A stretch of DNA of 64,000 bases from Nothophaeocryptopus gaeumannii (GCA_031771865.1 JASISA010000001.1:434001-498000), one strand, 5' to 3'; numbered from the stretch's first letter, positions 21,245 to 31,841 are shown. Notes: a model not told the origin generated them from the sequence alone. Translations and numbers: made by a program.

Positions 21245-21579
21245 GGCTCGATGGCTTGTGGACGTCCAGGCGTAGGTGGTGTTGTTCTACACGCCAAGAA
21301 GAGTGGTCCAATATGAAGTCCTGGTTCAGGCCGAGGCGTCTTCAACAGTGGCTTCAAGTAAAGCAGTGCACTTGAGCTTGTCTATTCAGAGATTCAAGCC
21401 GCCTGATATTGGCCGGATGTGATGAAGTGAAGAGTCAATGGCAAAGACTCACAGTAGTCTATCATTTTCTCTCGCCTGTGCACCTCGACCGATCGAGCCA
21501 TGCTCAGATATTCGCACAGCCATGCTGGGACGCAGCTGCACCCAAGCTCCCAGAAATAAACTCACTTCAATCGCGTGAC
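21245..21579. other. divergent promoter between ArgJ-type and aminopeptidase P genes
   Basis: About 335 nt between divergently transcribed starts. An in-frame ATG at 21409 lies upstream of the chosen aminopeptidase start but lacks presequence character. Confidence 0.35.
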
Positions 21580-23586
21580 ATGCATGCTTCTTCGAAGATG
21601 ATGTTTCGTTGGGTGTTTGGCAGTGCGCGATCGTCACTTCGCTCATTCTCGACTTCCGCGCGACTATCCAGGCCGGTCGAGATGGAGAAGGTGGACACAA
21701 CGGATCGTCTGCAACGGCTGCGGTCGTTGATGCAGCAGCACAAGGTAGATCTCTACAGTATGAACAGTCATGAATCCAATGCAATGATGGCTGACTGACC
21801 CAACCTAGTCGTGCCCTCCGAAGATGCCCACTCTTCCGAATACATAGCGCCTACCGATGCCAGGCGAGAATTCATCTCCGGATTTACCGGATCAGCAGGC
21901 ACTGCCGTCATATCACACGATAAGGCAGCTCTGGCAACAGACGGACGTTACTTCAATCAGGCCAGCCATCAGCTAGACAGCAACTGGGATTTGCTGAAGC
22001 AGGGACTGCAAGATGTGCCAACATGGCAAGAATGGACAGTCGAACAGGCCGAAGGCGGCAAGACTGTTGGTGTAGATCCAACGACCATCACCGCGCCTGA
22101 AGGCAGGAAGTTGGCCGAGAAGATCAAGAAGAAGGGCGGGAAAGATCTGGTCGCGGTTGCAGAGAATCTCGTGGACAAAGTCTGGGGCAAGGACAAGCCA
22201 GCGAGGCCCAACGAGCCCGTCCGTGTACTCGAATTGGAGTATGTAGGCAAGGAGTTCCAGGAAAAGATTGAGGAGCTGCGCAAGGAGCTCGACAAGAAGA
22301 AGTCGGCTGGTTTCGTGGTCAGCATGCTCGACGAGATCGCTTGGTTGTTCAATCTGCGAGGCAACGATATTCCGTACAATCCCGTCTTCTTCTCCTACGC
22401 CGTCATTACACCGACGACAGCAACGTTGTACATCGACGAAAAGAAGCTGCCACAAAATGCGAAGGCGCATCTCGCGGGCGTCAACATCCGCCCGTACGAA
22501 GACATCTTTTCCGACATCGCCGCTCTCGCATCCGAACAATCGACTACCAATGGTGATGCGAGTGGTACTGCCACAAAGCGGAAATACCATATATCGACGA
22601 AAGCCTCATGGGCACTGTCTCGATCACTAGGTGGAGATGAGAATGTTGACGAAGTTAGGTCACCAATTGGCGATGCCAAGGCCATCAAGAACTCTGTGGA
22701 GCTGGAGGGAATGCGACAATGTCACATCCGGGACGGCGCTGCGCTCAGTGAATACTTTGCTTGGCTCGAGCATCGACTCACCGTCGAGAAGGCTCAGATC
22801 GATGAGGTGCAGGCTGCAGACAAGCTTGAGCAGATCAGGAGCAAGTACGACAAATTTGTTGGGCTGAGCTTCGACACCATCTCTTCGACGGGTCCAAATG
22901 CTGCTGTCATCCACTACAAGCCAGAGCCGGGCAGCTGCGCGGTCGTTGATCCGGAAAAAGTCTACTTGTGTGATTCTGGAGCTCAGTTCCTTGATGGAAC
23001 CACCGACACCACGCGTACACTTCACTTCGGCACGCCCGATCCTAGAGAAATCGAAGCGTACACATTGGTACTGAAAGGCAACATCGGGCTAGAACTTGCT
23101 GTATTCCCCAAAGGCACATCCGGCTTCGCACTCGACACTCTCGCCCGGCAATATCTTTGGCAAAACGGTCTCGAATACCGCCACGGCACTGGTCATGGCG
23201 TCGGAAGCTTCCTCAATGTTCACGAAGGCCCTATTGGTATCGGCACTCGAATCCAGTATTCTGAGGTGCCGCTTGCTGTCGGCAATGTCATCTCCGATGA
23301 GCCCGGTTATTACGAAGATGGGAACTTCGGCATTCGAATTGAGAATGTCATCATGGTGAAGGAAGTGAAGACGAAGTACAATTTTGGCGAGAAGCCATAT
23401 CTTGGCTTCGAGCATGTGACGATGGTGCCAATGTGTAGGAAGTTGGTGGACGTGTCGTTGCTGAGCCAGACTGAGAGAAATTGGCTCAATGCGTACCATG
23501 AGGAAGTCTGGGAAAAGACGAGCCGGTTCTTCAAGAACGATGACTTGACATTGAAGTGGCTACAGAGGGAGTGCCAGCCGTATTGA
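21580..23586 (+). CDS. Xaa-Pro aminopeptidase P
   Basis: Two exons, 21580-21757 and 21809-23586. The 51-nt phase-1 intron (GTATGA...CCTAG) joins HKVDLY to IVPSEDAHSSEYIAP, exactly the family sequence. The product has 651 residues. The N-terminal 30 residues are basic and Ser/Arg-rich (MMFRWVFGSARSSLRSFSTS), a probable mitochondrial presequence; the shorter start at 21601 is also possible. Two creatinase-like N-terminal domains precede a pita-bread peptidase domain with the metal ligands in DSGAQFLDGTTDTTRT, HGTGHGVGSFLNVHEGP and the GYYEDGNFGIRIENV region. It removes the N-terminal residue from peptides with proline at position two, using two Mn ions. Confidence 0.95.
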
Positions 23587-24019
23587 GTGAGGTGTTGTTG
23601 ACTGTTATGTAGATTTCTCCAGCGACATGTATTGACTACCGTCTCGTCAATACTTCATTTGACTTTTCTTCAAAACTGCGCTACCCGCTCTGAGTTTAGA
23701 CTGCACGCCTGACGCCACTTCAACGGCTCGACACGAAACGTGAGACAGAGATCGTCAGATGGTCCAAGCCACTTCGTCGAACCTCTCCTCTTGTGAATCA
23801 CGCTCTCTACCATCACGCTCATTCAACAGCATCTATACTGACCAACTTCCTGGATCATTACGTTTGATACGGCGCACGCATTGCTTGAAACGCCACTCGA
23901 ATACACTCATTCAGCCAGCGCCTTCAATAATTGGCTTCGCCCTGTCCAAGATTTCAAGAGACAACAAGACACCCGCCAATACAGTAGCATCAAGGCAAAT
24001 AACCGAAATATCTGCTACA
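23587..24019. other. intergenic, promoter and leader of the next gene
   Basis: Upstream in-frame codons from 23759 exist, but the sequence before 24020 reads as an untranslated leader. Nothing else is recognised. Confidence 0.35.
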
Positions 24020-24484
24020 ATGCTGTTCTTCTTCGTCACACTTCTCCTGCTGCCCACAGCATTTGGCTACTTCGAAGTCTCCCGCCATAGAATCATCCAT
24101 GACCTCCAACAACAAAATCAAGAACCTTTCTTGGGCGAAGAAGAAAACGCATGGGCTTCGAGCACTTCAGCCTCCATCCCGGCGCCCTCATCAACATCAA
24201 CGCCACCGCAATCGAGCTCTGGCGATGATCATTCCATCTGCATAATAGGCGATCTCTACGGCAGCTGTTTCAACCAAGCGAGATTTTTCCAGTGTACGCC
24301 TGACGGACCTCTACCCAGGCCCTGTCCGGCGGGACAGTATTTCTTTTGTAGTGGAGAAGGTACTGGAGTATGCGACACGAAGCACTCGTTGCTGGCAGAA
24401 GGAAAGTGTAGGATGGAATGCGACGCGGATGGGAAAGGAGGGTATGGGGATGACAGGGAATTGGGAAAGTGTACTTGCGACTGA
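24020..24484 (+). CDS. small secreted cysteine-rich protein, possibly carbohydrate-binding
   Basis: 154 residues when started at 24020, where the ATG is directly followed by a signal peptide (LFFFVTLLLLPTAFG). The frame is open 87 codons further upstream, but that part has no protein character. A Ser/Thr/Pro linker precedes a C-terminal domain with ten cysteines, including GSCFNQARFFQCTPDG and RPCPAGQYFFCSGEGTGVC, and a CTCD end. The C-x(n)-FQC-x(n)-PCPAGQ spacing is reminiscent of small chitin-binding modules, but I cannot assign a family. Size, export signal and cysteine density make it an effector or cell-wall-protein candidate (inference). Confidence 0.65.
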   Translation: MLFFFVTLLLLPTAFGYFEVSRHRIIHDLQQQNQEPFLGEEENAWASSTSASIPAPSSTSTPPQSSSGDDHSICIIGDLYGSCFNQARFFQCTPDGPLPRPCPAGQYFFCSGEGTGVCDTKHSLLAEGKCRMECDADGKGGYGDDRELGKCTCD

Positions 24485-24688
24485 GGGAGGCTGCACTGGC
24501 TTCAATAGAGCGTCAGAGGCATAGGCCCCATGCGTTGTCCTGTTGACTATACGCTGAGCCCCACCAAGGCCCTCTTGCAATTGTGAGAAGAAACCATTCT
24601 CAAAAAGATTGAAAGACATTACCCTTTACCTGTCCACCATCGCCAACTACACAACACAAGAGAAGGCAAACCCACCCTCCTTCTCCCC

Positions 24689-25627
24689 TTACCACCCCTC
24701 CAACTCCCTCTCCGTCCACTCCCACAGCCTCTCCGCCAAACCCTCATCCCTCCCCAATCTCGTCACCGGCACCACCAACTTCCCAATCGGCTCATAATAC
24801 CCTCCATTCACCACTTCCTCCTTCGCGCAGCCGCCCACTGCCCAACACTGATTCCAATGACCCTTCTCCACCGGCGTCGTATTCCCAATCGCTATAATCA
24901 TTACAGGCAATTTCGTCAGAAACGGCAGACCATCGAAGAGACCTGTTCCGGGGACTATACCCGGATGGATAGAGATGCTGGTGATGGAGGGATGGATTTT
25001 GGGGAGGTGGGCAGAGCAGAGGAGTTGAGCGAGTTTGGATTGGCCGTAGCGGTTCCATCTGTATCCGACGAGGGGGTTTCCAAGCGAAGCCTGATCGGAC
25101 CGTAAGGTATCAAAGTCGATCCCCATGGATGGGGCTTGACGGTATGCGAGTGAAGTGAGTTGAATGATCCTCACGTCGGAACCGGGCTGTGAGGCTGTAG
25201 AGAGGAGGGTAGGTGTGAGGAGTTTGGCGAGGAGAGCGTGGCCGAGATAATTTGTTGCGAATTGGATCTCGTAGCCTTCTGCTGAGGTGGAAGGGGGATC
25301 GGCCATTGTCCCGGCGTTGAGCATGAGGATATCCAGTCGACCGTCGCAGATTCTCTGGACCTCGGAGGCGGATCTCTGGACGGATGCGAGGGAGGAGATA
25401 TCGCAGCTTAGGAAGGTGAGTTTGACGGATGGAGAGGCCTTGTTCACGCGGGAGATGAGGTCGTTGGCGCGTTTCTCGTTGCGGCCGGTGAAGATGATTT
25501 GGGTGGGAGAGTGTTTGGCAAGAAGCTCGACGGAGGAGGCGCCGAGACCGCCTGTTCCGCCGGTGATGAGGAGAATCTTGCCAGAGAGGGAGGGAAGGGA
25601 GAATGGGGTGAAGGATTTGGAGGACAT
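24689..25627 (-). CDS. short-chain dehydrogenase/reductase
   Basis: 312 residues from the ATG at 25627; the upstream in-frame extension to 25777 is Asn/Lys-rich and unlikely to be translated. A Rossmann fold is shown by ITGGTGGLG (residues 21-29), FTGRNEKR, SCDISSLASVQ and LDILMLNAGTMA. The catalytic motif is YGQSK, preceded by the QLTSLAYR strand. The layout is that of the retinol-dehydrogenase/WWOX-like SDR branch using NADP(H), typically acting on a carbonyl or alcohol. The C-terminal 50 residues hold the substrate loop (PVEKGHWNQCWAVGG). No metabolic partner gene is obvious next door. Single exon. Confidence 0.85.
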   Translation of the reverse strand: MSSKSFTPFSLPSLSGKILLITGGTGGLGASSVELLAKHSPTQIIFTGRNEKRANDLISRVNKASPSVKLTFLSCDISSLASVQRSASEVQRICDGRLDILMLNAGTMADPPSTSAEGYEIQFATNYLGHALLAKLLTPTLLSTASQPGSDVRIIQLTSLAYRQAPSMGIDFDTLRSDQASLGNPLVGYRWNRYGQSKLAQLLCSAHLPKIHPSITSISIHPGIVPGTGLFDGLPFLTKLPVMIIAIGNTTPVEKGHWNQCWAVGGCAKEEVVNGGYYEPIGKLVVPVTRLGRDEGLAERLWEWTERELEGW

Positions 25628-26579
25628 TTTGTTGATGGTTGGAGGGTTGTTGTTGTTGATGCTTGAGTGTCCTGGAGGTCGATGTTGGTCTTGTCCTCGA
25701 TTCGATTTGCTGTTGCTTCTCTTGACCTTGCTGCTTATTATTCCTGTGTTCGTGTTGATGAGATGCTTCTTCAACAACCTATCTTCCCTCCATGTTATAC
25801 TTGCTTCTTGTTACACGAAACGACTGCCGACATCATGGCTTCGACTCGCCTATCCTATCTTGACACCTGGGTCGAATGTCCGATTCCTACGGCCGTCAAC
25901 AAATTCCCGAGTTGCATACACAACGTGTCTCGCCTTGACAGCTCAAAGAGGAAACAATGAGGCCCCAAAGTGTCTCGTTGTTCGGCATATAGTGGTCCGA
26001 GCGCTTACGGCCGTTAAAGTCGGAGGATCTTCATCGACTTTCTATTTCACTACTTCCATTTCCTCTTGTCATTGCGAGGTCTTTCCATATTTTTCATGAT
26101 TTGGATCCCTACAGCTCCTGAATGACAAGTTCAATATCAAACTGTATCGCCGTTCTGGAGAAGTCCGAAAACACGGAACAACTACTTCGCTCACAGATAC
26201 TAACGCCCGCTTGAAATCGCAGCGCAGAATAAGCGAACGACCATGCATCGCTACCACAGGCATTTCTTCTTTCCAATCTGTGTCTTTTGATGAATCAGCT
26301 GAATCAGTACCTACTTGGAGTGTGCAATGTTTTGGCAATAGGACTAATGCATCTCAACTTCCTTTACCAAGTCTCTCCCTAGAGTGCTTCGAATCTCTTC
26401 ATTGGACTCTTGCAACCTACTTGGCAGCTTGCTCTAATTTCTTTAATCGTCTTGATCAATCTCCTTACCGGCGTTCATACTTCTTCCGACCGGCCTTCAA
26501 AACCTCCTCAATAGCCTCCCTTCTACTTCGGCGGCTCCCATCCCTTCCCCTTGCTCCCCGGCTGTTTCAAATCGACATC
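25628..26579. other. 950 nt intergenic, nothing recognised
   Basis: This separates the tandem minus-strand SDR and sulfatase genes. The plus-strand ORF 26211-26654 overlaps the sulfatase end and is Ser/Leu-rich noise. No repeats or RNA genes are seen. Confidence 0.35.
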
Positions 26580-27998
26580 CTATCGATCCGGCACTCTCAA
26601 TCCCTGCTTCACATAGTCCTCCATGACAGTGACACTGACTCCATCTCTGAATAACCACGCATCACCAGTATCATACTGCCATTTCTCCAGCCTCTCCCTC
26701 AACTCTCCAAGCACCTCCTTGTGCTGCTCCTTCCCAGCAAGATTCTCCACCTCCTCAGGGTCTTTGGCAATGTCATAGAGTTCTTCAGGTGCACGAAAGA
26801 GATATTTCTCCAATGGCCTTTTCCCGATTTTGACCGGCCCGTCGAGGTTGCGAATCCCGTCATAGCTGATCGAGCCGTACAAGTCGGCTGCGAAGGGGAA
26901 ATCGAGTCGAAGTTTGATGTTCCTGTGATATTTCCACTTCCTGGTCCTCAAATACCTCGTCGGATAGTAGTTCTGAATTTCGTGAAATGTATGACTTCCA
27001 AAGACGTGGTGTTTCCAGTCTTCTTCGGGTAGGACTTCTTCGGCTTCAAGGATCGGGAGGACGGAGTCGCCGAGGCCTGGCGGAGATTTTCCAGTATTTG
27101 GAGTTTGCGGTGTGAGACCAGTCCAGGCGATTGAGGTAGGCAGAATATCGAGCCAACTGACGAAGTTTGGGTTTACGATTTCAGATTTCTGGTTTGGCTG
27201 CCGGACGATCAAGGGCAACTGGACACCGGCTTCGTAGAGGGTGGTTTTGGAGTTGATGAAAGGTGCGCCGTTGTCACTAACAAATATCACAAGGGTGTTC
27301 TGATCAAGACCGCGTTGTCTAAGCGCGTCTAAGATCAATCCCACCCCAACATCGAGACGCCAGATGGATTTATAGTATTGGATCAGCTCTTGCCGAAGTT
27401 CAGGAACGTCTGTGATGAAGGATTGGACTTCAACGTCGGAGATCTCGAAGTCAGGACCTTGGAGACCGGCTTTCACGACTTCCGGAGCGTCGTTTGAGAA
27501 CCCATCTCTGGTGTTGTCGCGATGCGGATCATGGAAGCCCACAGTCAGATGGAAAGGCCTCTCGGTATCTTTAGCTTTGTCGAAGAATGAGGCTGCTCGT
27601 CCGGCCACCCATTTCGTGTCCCGCGACTCATTGTCTTCGAAGACTTCCCAGGGATACGCAGCTCTCGGACCGACATGTACTTTGCCTATGATACCAGTCT
27701 GGTAGCCTAGTGAAATGAAGACTTGCGGGACAGTCTCGATGTGTTCAAAGGTTTGAAAGTGGTTCCAGCCATGCTCTAGGCCGTATTGTCCGTTTTGATG
27801 GGTGTGGAGACCAGTGTAGATGGTTGATCTACTGCCACTGCAAGATGCGGTAGAGGCGAAGGCATTGGTGAAGCGTGTTCCTTCCGCTGCAAGTCTGTCA
27901 ATATTTGGAGAGTGAATACCCTTAGTTCCATAGCAGCCTAGGTAGAGGCCCAAATCATCTGCAATCAGTAGGACGACGTTTTTGTGCTCTCGAATCAT
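26580..27998 (-). CDS. sulfatase, N-sulfoglucosamine sulfohydrolase-like
   Basis: 472 residues, single exon. Sulfatase hallmarks: metal-binding VVLLIADDLG at the N-terminus, and the active-site core CSGSRSTIYTG at residues 53-63 with Cys53 in position for conversion to formylglycine. LHTHQNGQYGLEHGWNHF follows, a stretch characteristic of heparan-N-sulfatase-like enzymes. Further blocks are IGKVHVGP, FHDPHR and the metal-site VIFVSDNGAPF. The C-terminal part has YYPTRYLRTRKWKYHRNI and the common LYDIAKDPEEVENLA motif. There is no signal peptide, so it is probably intracellular, unlike lysosomal relatives. Likely role: release of sulfate from sulfated amino sugars or other sulfate esters. Confidence 0.9.
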   Translation of the reverse strand: MIREHKNVVLLIADDLGLYLGCYGTKGIHSPNIDRLAAEGTRFTNAFASTASCSGSRSTIYTGLHTHQNGQYGLEHGWNHFQTFEHIETVPQVFISLGYQTGIIGKVHVGPRAAYPWEVFEDNESRDTKWVAGRAASFFDKAKDTERPFHLTVGFHDPHRDNTRDGFSNDAPEVVKAGLQGPDFEISDVEVQSFITDVPELRQELIQYYKSIWRLDVGVGLILDALRQRGLDQNTLVIFVSDNGAPFINSKTTLYEAGVQLPLIVRQPNQKSEIVNPNFVSWLDILPTSIAWTGLTPQTPNTGKSPPGLGDSVLPILEAEEVLPEEDWKHHVFGSHTFHEIQNYYPTRYLRTRKWKYHRNIKLRLDFPFAADLYGSISYDGIRNLDGPVKIGKRPLEKYLFRAPEELYDIAKDPEEVENLAGKEQHKEVLGELRERLEKWQYDTGDAWLFRDGVSVTVMEDYVKQGLRVPDR

Positions 27999-28343
27999 CT
28001 TGCTCGATCTGTGTTCAGTCAGAGTGGAGTGCGATAGTTTTGTGGGTGTTTGAATGCGAAGTCAATGTAGCGGGGACAGCTGCAGCAAATCAAGTAGCTT
28101 GCCCTGAGCACGTCACTGCTAGAGAGTCATGTCGAGCACGAATTCTCAAACCCTTCGTATAGGCACCTAGTGTGTGTGGCAATCCAGGTGCTGCGTAGTA
28201 TTACAACCTTTTCCCTTGCACTCCTCTCGTGCTGTGCGCCATACTCATACAATCCATGGTCTCGGTTCCGCTAATGCTGCGCCATCAAGACCTCGCTATG
28301 CTCAAAAAGTCATTGTAACCGTCTTCGGGAAGTAAGTGGAATA
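27999..28343. other. intergenic, nothing recognised
   Basis: Promoter side of the sulfatase and 3' region of the lipid-droplet protein gene, both on the minus strand. Confidence 0.35.
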
Positions 28344-29244
28344 TCAAACGCCCAAACCAGTCATGCCGCTCAATCCGCCCTTAGCATAAGCTACTGCTGT
28401 GTTGGAGTTAGTTGCTGTTCTGTTCACACCAGTGGTTGCGTCCGACGCTTTTGACGTAACATCACCCACTTGTTTCTGTACATCGGCACCGGTAGTCGTG
28501 CCTGTCGGTTTCTTCTCCGGTGTTTCCGGCTTCGTGTAGCGGTCATTGTAGCCCTCAATGCCTTTCTTCGAATTTTTCTCTCGAGCTCCTTCCATGAAGC
28601 CGCTGAATCTGCCACCAGTCATAGAATTGATCTGGTCTCCGATAGCTTGACCTTCAGGTGCTTGCTTAGGTTCGCCGCCTCCCTCCTTGTTGGCCCATTT
28701 GAGGATGTAGTAGCCCCCAAGACCCCAGAGAAAGAGGAAACATGCTGCTCCTGTGGTGAACATGACGGTCGGTAGTACTATGACCAACGCCACGCCGACG
28801 CAGAAGACGGTGAAGAGAACAGCAGCTAGCAGTCCGACGATCAGAGCAACGACCAGGGCAAAGATAAAGACCGACAGGCTGAACAGTAAGAATAGGCCAA
28901 GAGGCACACCAGTGAGGGCCAAGTTCATACCAAGGAAGGCCTGGATGTTGATATTAGCATACATCAGTAGGCGACGGCATTGGACTCACAGATAGCTTGG
29001 GGTTGCGAAGCATAAACTCCTGGAGTCTAGCCAGGAAGGCAGCTCGCTTCTCGGGCGGGAAGATGTAATCGACGACACCCTGCCCTTTCGCGGCAATGGC
29101 ACTGCCCCATGAATCTATCTTCCCCAGCGTTGTGTCCGTAACACCTTTGATCTTCTCCTGTACTCCAGATATCGGAGTCCCTTTTGTTGCCTCTTGGGCC
29201 TTCTCCTGCACGCCAGTGCTGGCGTTCTTAAGCTGCTCAGTCAT
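28344..29244 (-). CDS. promethin/LDAF1-like lipid-droplet assembly protein
   Basis: Two exons on the minus strand, 28990-29244 then 28344-28940. The 49-nt phase-0 intron has donor GTGAGT, branch site CTAAT and acceptor TCCAG, giving 283 residues. Splicing joins LRNPKLS to AFLGMNLALTGVPLGLFLLF. The N-terminus is an amphipathic charged region (QEKAQEATKG repeats). Residues 85-175 form a long hydrophobic hairpin (ALVVALIVGLLAAVLFTVF, VALVIVLPTVMFTTGAACF), and the C-terminus is hydrophilic and low-complexity. This matches the promethin family (LDAF1 in animals, LDO proteins in yeast), which partners seipin at lipid-droplet formation sites in the ER. The family call rests on the hairpin pattern. 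Confidence 0.7.
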
Positions 29245-29750
29245 GGCGGGGCGGTTGGGCGATCGTGAGGTCTCGCGTATGATGTCGGATCGATTAGGGT
29301 GACTACCAGGCCGAAGTTGCAGTTTTCGAGGTTGGCTGTGGTCTCTATGGCCTCTACCGTTCAAGGCGGAGGTATCCGTGTTGAAGGGAGCCGCGATGGG
29401 CCAGGTTAGAACTTGTTGAATGAAGCAAGTGCGTAACTGTAGAAGGAACACCCCTTTCAAACCTCTAGGTATGTGTCGATTGTATGTACCTGCTCCGCTT
29501 CCTACAGAACACTCACACCCAAGCAAGATTCACAGTATCTAGGAGAGTGGAACAGATGCGAGTCCCACACGCTCTTCCAAGTTTCCGCGTGCTTGTGACG
29601 ATGCTAGTCCACTAGCGCCGAACTCTATTCGCTCAGATCGCGCTTCCCCGATTGGGACACGCTTTCGAACTTTTTTGATTTGCATGTGAAGCTCGAAACA
29701 CATTCACACATCACGACTTCATACAGAGCATAGGAGGAAGCAAGGTTGAT
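29245..29750. other. divergent promoter of lipid-droplet gene and Rpa49
   Basis: Shared 500-nt upstream region. The minus-strand frame is open upstream of 29244 but has no support as coding. Confidence 0.35.
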
Positions 29751-31079
29751 ATGGCAGAGAAGGAGAACAAGAAGCGAAAGAGACAGTCTAATGGTGTGGA
29801 TACACCAAGCAAGAAGGTGGCATTCGAAGGGAGCAATGGAAGGATCAAAGTGCAGCACTTGGACGAAGATGGACTCTATCCGGCATTGGTCTCAGCACCA
29901 GGAGTGAATGTTCCCAATCTCGCCTTCAAAGCATACAGCAAGACCAAACCTGGAAAATCAGACGGCGTCGTCAAGCCAACCACGCACGATTTGCTCCTCC
30001 AGTCCTCCCAGCACCCTCGAATGAACTACACGGCAACGCCTAGCGTGAGCGACGAGCATCAAGCCCACTATGTCTGCGCATTTGATCCAGCGACCAACAC
30101 GCTACAGGTGGCCAGGGCACATCACGTCAGCTTGAGGACTACTCTACGATCAGAAGCGCAAGAGGTGGAGAAGGAGCTGCAGACATTTGCTAAGCAGAAG
30201 GAAGATCTGGGACGTGAGTTCGGTACGAAGAAGGCAAAGAAAGCCATTGATAGTAAAACTGTCAACGCAATCACTACGGACACCAAGGGCAAGGGTAAGG
30301 GCAAAGTCACAGATGTGCAGAGCGCAATACTTGAGACCTTGGGCGAGACAACCTCTGGAGCTGCATCGAAGCAGTCAGAGCAGGAGCAAGCAGAGGCTTT
30401 GCTGGCAGCCAAGCCCATACCGAGACCCAACATGTCGGCAGAGGCAGCCGAGCAGGTCTACACATTCGACACCCTCATACCGCCCGGTGACGCTCGCCTG
30501 GTCAGGATCAAAGATTGGAAGGATGCTGGGGAGGATGACTTGCAGCTTGGATTCAGACACCAACATCCGCAGGCTCGACGCAAATTCGCCGTGCAATCAG
30601 ACGGCGCATATCGACTCAAAGCGCTCAAGTACCTCACACTTCTTCTGGAATTCCACGATGTTCTCAGCACCAGTGGTCGAGGAGGCAAGAAGGTGCCTAA
30701 GAAGGAGATCCTGCAAAAGAAGCTTCCATCAACTCGCTGGCCAGTGGAGCTCGTTGACTCCGTCCGAAGGCGCTTCACCGACGAGAGTGGGCAGGAATTG
30801 GGCAAGTGGCAGATCGACAACCTGTACACGCACATTTGCGCCATTGCTCTGTATGCCGACTATTGGGAGACCGATGTCTTCCTGCTGAAAGAGGACCTGA
30901 AATTGGATTTGAAGACCATTACACAGTACTTCAACGAGCTCGGCTGCAAGGTCAGCGCCCCAACAGAGGCTGAGAGAAATCGGAGAGGCATGAGCAAAGC
31001 GCAATCGAGCGCTACCAGGATCGCGAAGTTGAAGCTTCCACTGGAGTTTCCGAAGGCGAGAGCTGGTAGACGGAAGTAG
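29751..31079 (+). CDS. RPA49: RNA polymerase I subunit A49 (Rpa49)
   Basis: 442 residues, single exon. The N-terminus is basic (ENKKRKRQS, with a nucleolar-type signal), then a dimerisation-domain-like region holding LYPALVSAPGVNVP, the HPRMNYTA stretch and YVCAFDPATNTLQVARAH. A Lys/Gly linker (KGKGKGKVTDVQ) leads to the C-terminal tandem winged-helix part: YRLKALKYLTLLLEFHDVL, LPSTRWPVELVDSVRRRF and LYTHICAIALYADYWETD. A49 with A34.5 forms the TFIIF-like module of RNA polymerase I and supports rRNA initiation and elongation. Length and domain order fit the family. Confidence 0.92.
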   Translation: MAEKENKKRKRQSNGVDTPSKKVAFEGSNGRIKVQHLDEDGLYPALVSAPGVNVPNLAFKAYSKTKPGKSDGVVKPTTHDLLLQSSQHPRMNYTATPSVSDEHQAHYVCAFDPATNTLQVARAHHVSLRTTLRSEAQEVEKELQTFAKQKEDLGREFGTKKAKKAIDSKTVNAITTDTKGKGKGKVTDVQSAILETLGETTSGAASKQSEQEQAEALLAAKPIPRPNMSAEAAEQVYTFDTLIPPGDARLVRIKDWKDAGEDDLQLGFRHQHPQARRKFAVQSDGAYRLKALKYLTLLLEFHDVLSTSGRGGKKVPKKEILQKKLPSTRWPVELVDSVRRRFTDESGQELGKWQIDNLYTHICAIALYADYWETDVFLLKEDLKLDLKTITQYFNELGCKVSAPTEAERNRRGMSKAQSSATRIAKLKLPLEFPKARAGRRK

Positions 31080-31841
31080 ACGATTCCCATCGCTGGGTGC
31101 AAGAAAATGGATCGACAATTCCCGTCATATTGACATGCAGTCTGTCAAATGCAAAAATACACGCTGATGGGACACCACGCTACCCCGCCTTAAAGCCGAA
31201 GCACAATACCTCGAAGCAAAAAGAAACTGCGTCCGCCGAGACTCGAACTCGGTCCTCAAGCAAGTTCTCACTGAAGAATGGGAAGCTTGAATTCTACCCT
31301 GCAGAGGAGGTCAGAATCGAGCTGATATCGTTCGCATGTTGTTTCAAATTACCTTGAACTACGAACGCCATTCGAATGAGATAGGTAGCGTATTGTTGAG
31401 AATGGACAGAAACTTTGCGTTTATGAAGGCTGCGGATGGGCCGGAACATCAAGGAAGGAGCTGTGGACGAGCTGCCAAGCGGCGGAGACGTCTCAAAACA
31501 CGAATTCTGAGATAGGCCAATCAGGAGCTTCAGTCTGAGCAGCGGAAAAACCATTCGCAGCTTTCTGCGGCATTGTGCATCGAACGCAGGCCTCAAGTAA
31601 GCGCGGCTGAGAGACGAGGTGAGGGGTTGGCTTCACAGTAGATCTGATACCGCTACTGCTGGACGGTGGAGCATTCACTTACCGATGCCCGTTTGGGCTT
31701 GGCACAAATCACAGGACTCATGCCTTCCTCTCTCAACGAAAGCGACTTCAAATTGCAGGTGTTCAAACATGTTCATGCTGTACAGTGGCAAATTCCTATC
31801 CGGGTATCATATATCATCCAATGCGTCTAGTCTGAGGACGC
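31080..31841. other. intergenic between convergent genes, holds a tRNA-like locus
   Basis: Between Rpa49 (plus) and the LCCL gene (minus). Apart from the tRNA-Gly-like sequence at 31228-31315, nothing is recognised. Confidence 0.4.
31228..31315 (-). tRNA. tRNA-Gly(CCC)-like gene with intron; 5' half degenerate, probably a pseudo-tRNA
   Basis: Read on the minus strand, the T arm is CCGAG-TTCGAGT-CTCGG, followed by acceptor strand CGGACGC, discriminator A at 31228 and a T5 terminator at 31218-31222. The anticodon stem CAAGC/GCTTG encloses TTCCCA plus 16 extra bases plus T. That reads as a loop with anticodon CCC and a 16-nt intron between positions 37 and 38. Just before it is GGTAGAATTC, the D-loop end common in tRNA-Gly. 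The expected 5' acceptor strand (GCGTCCG) is absent and the D stem does not form, so the 5' end at 31315 is only the expected position. Likely a decayed copy. Confidence 0.45.

Noticed and set aside
26211..26654. 147-codon plus-strand ORF overlapping the sulfatase 3' end
   Set aside because: Ser/Leu-rich composition expected of an antisense shadow; the sulfatase is clearly the coding strand.
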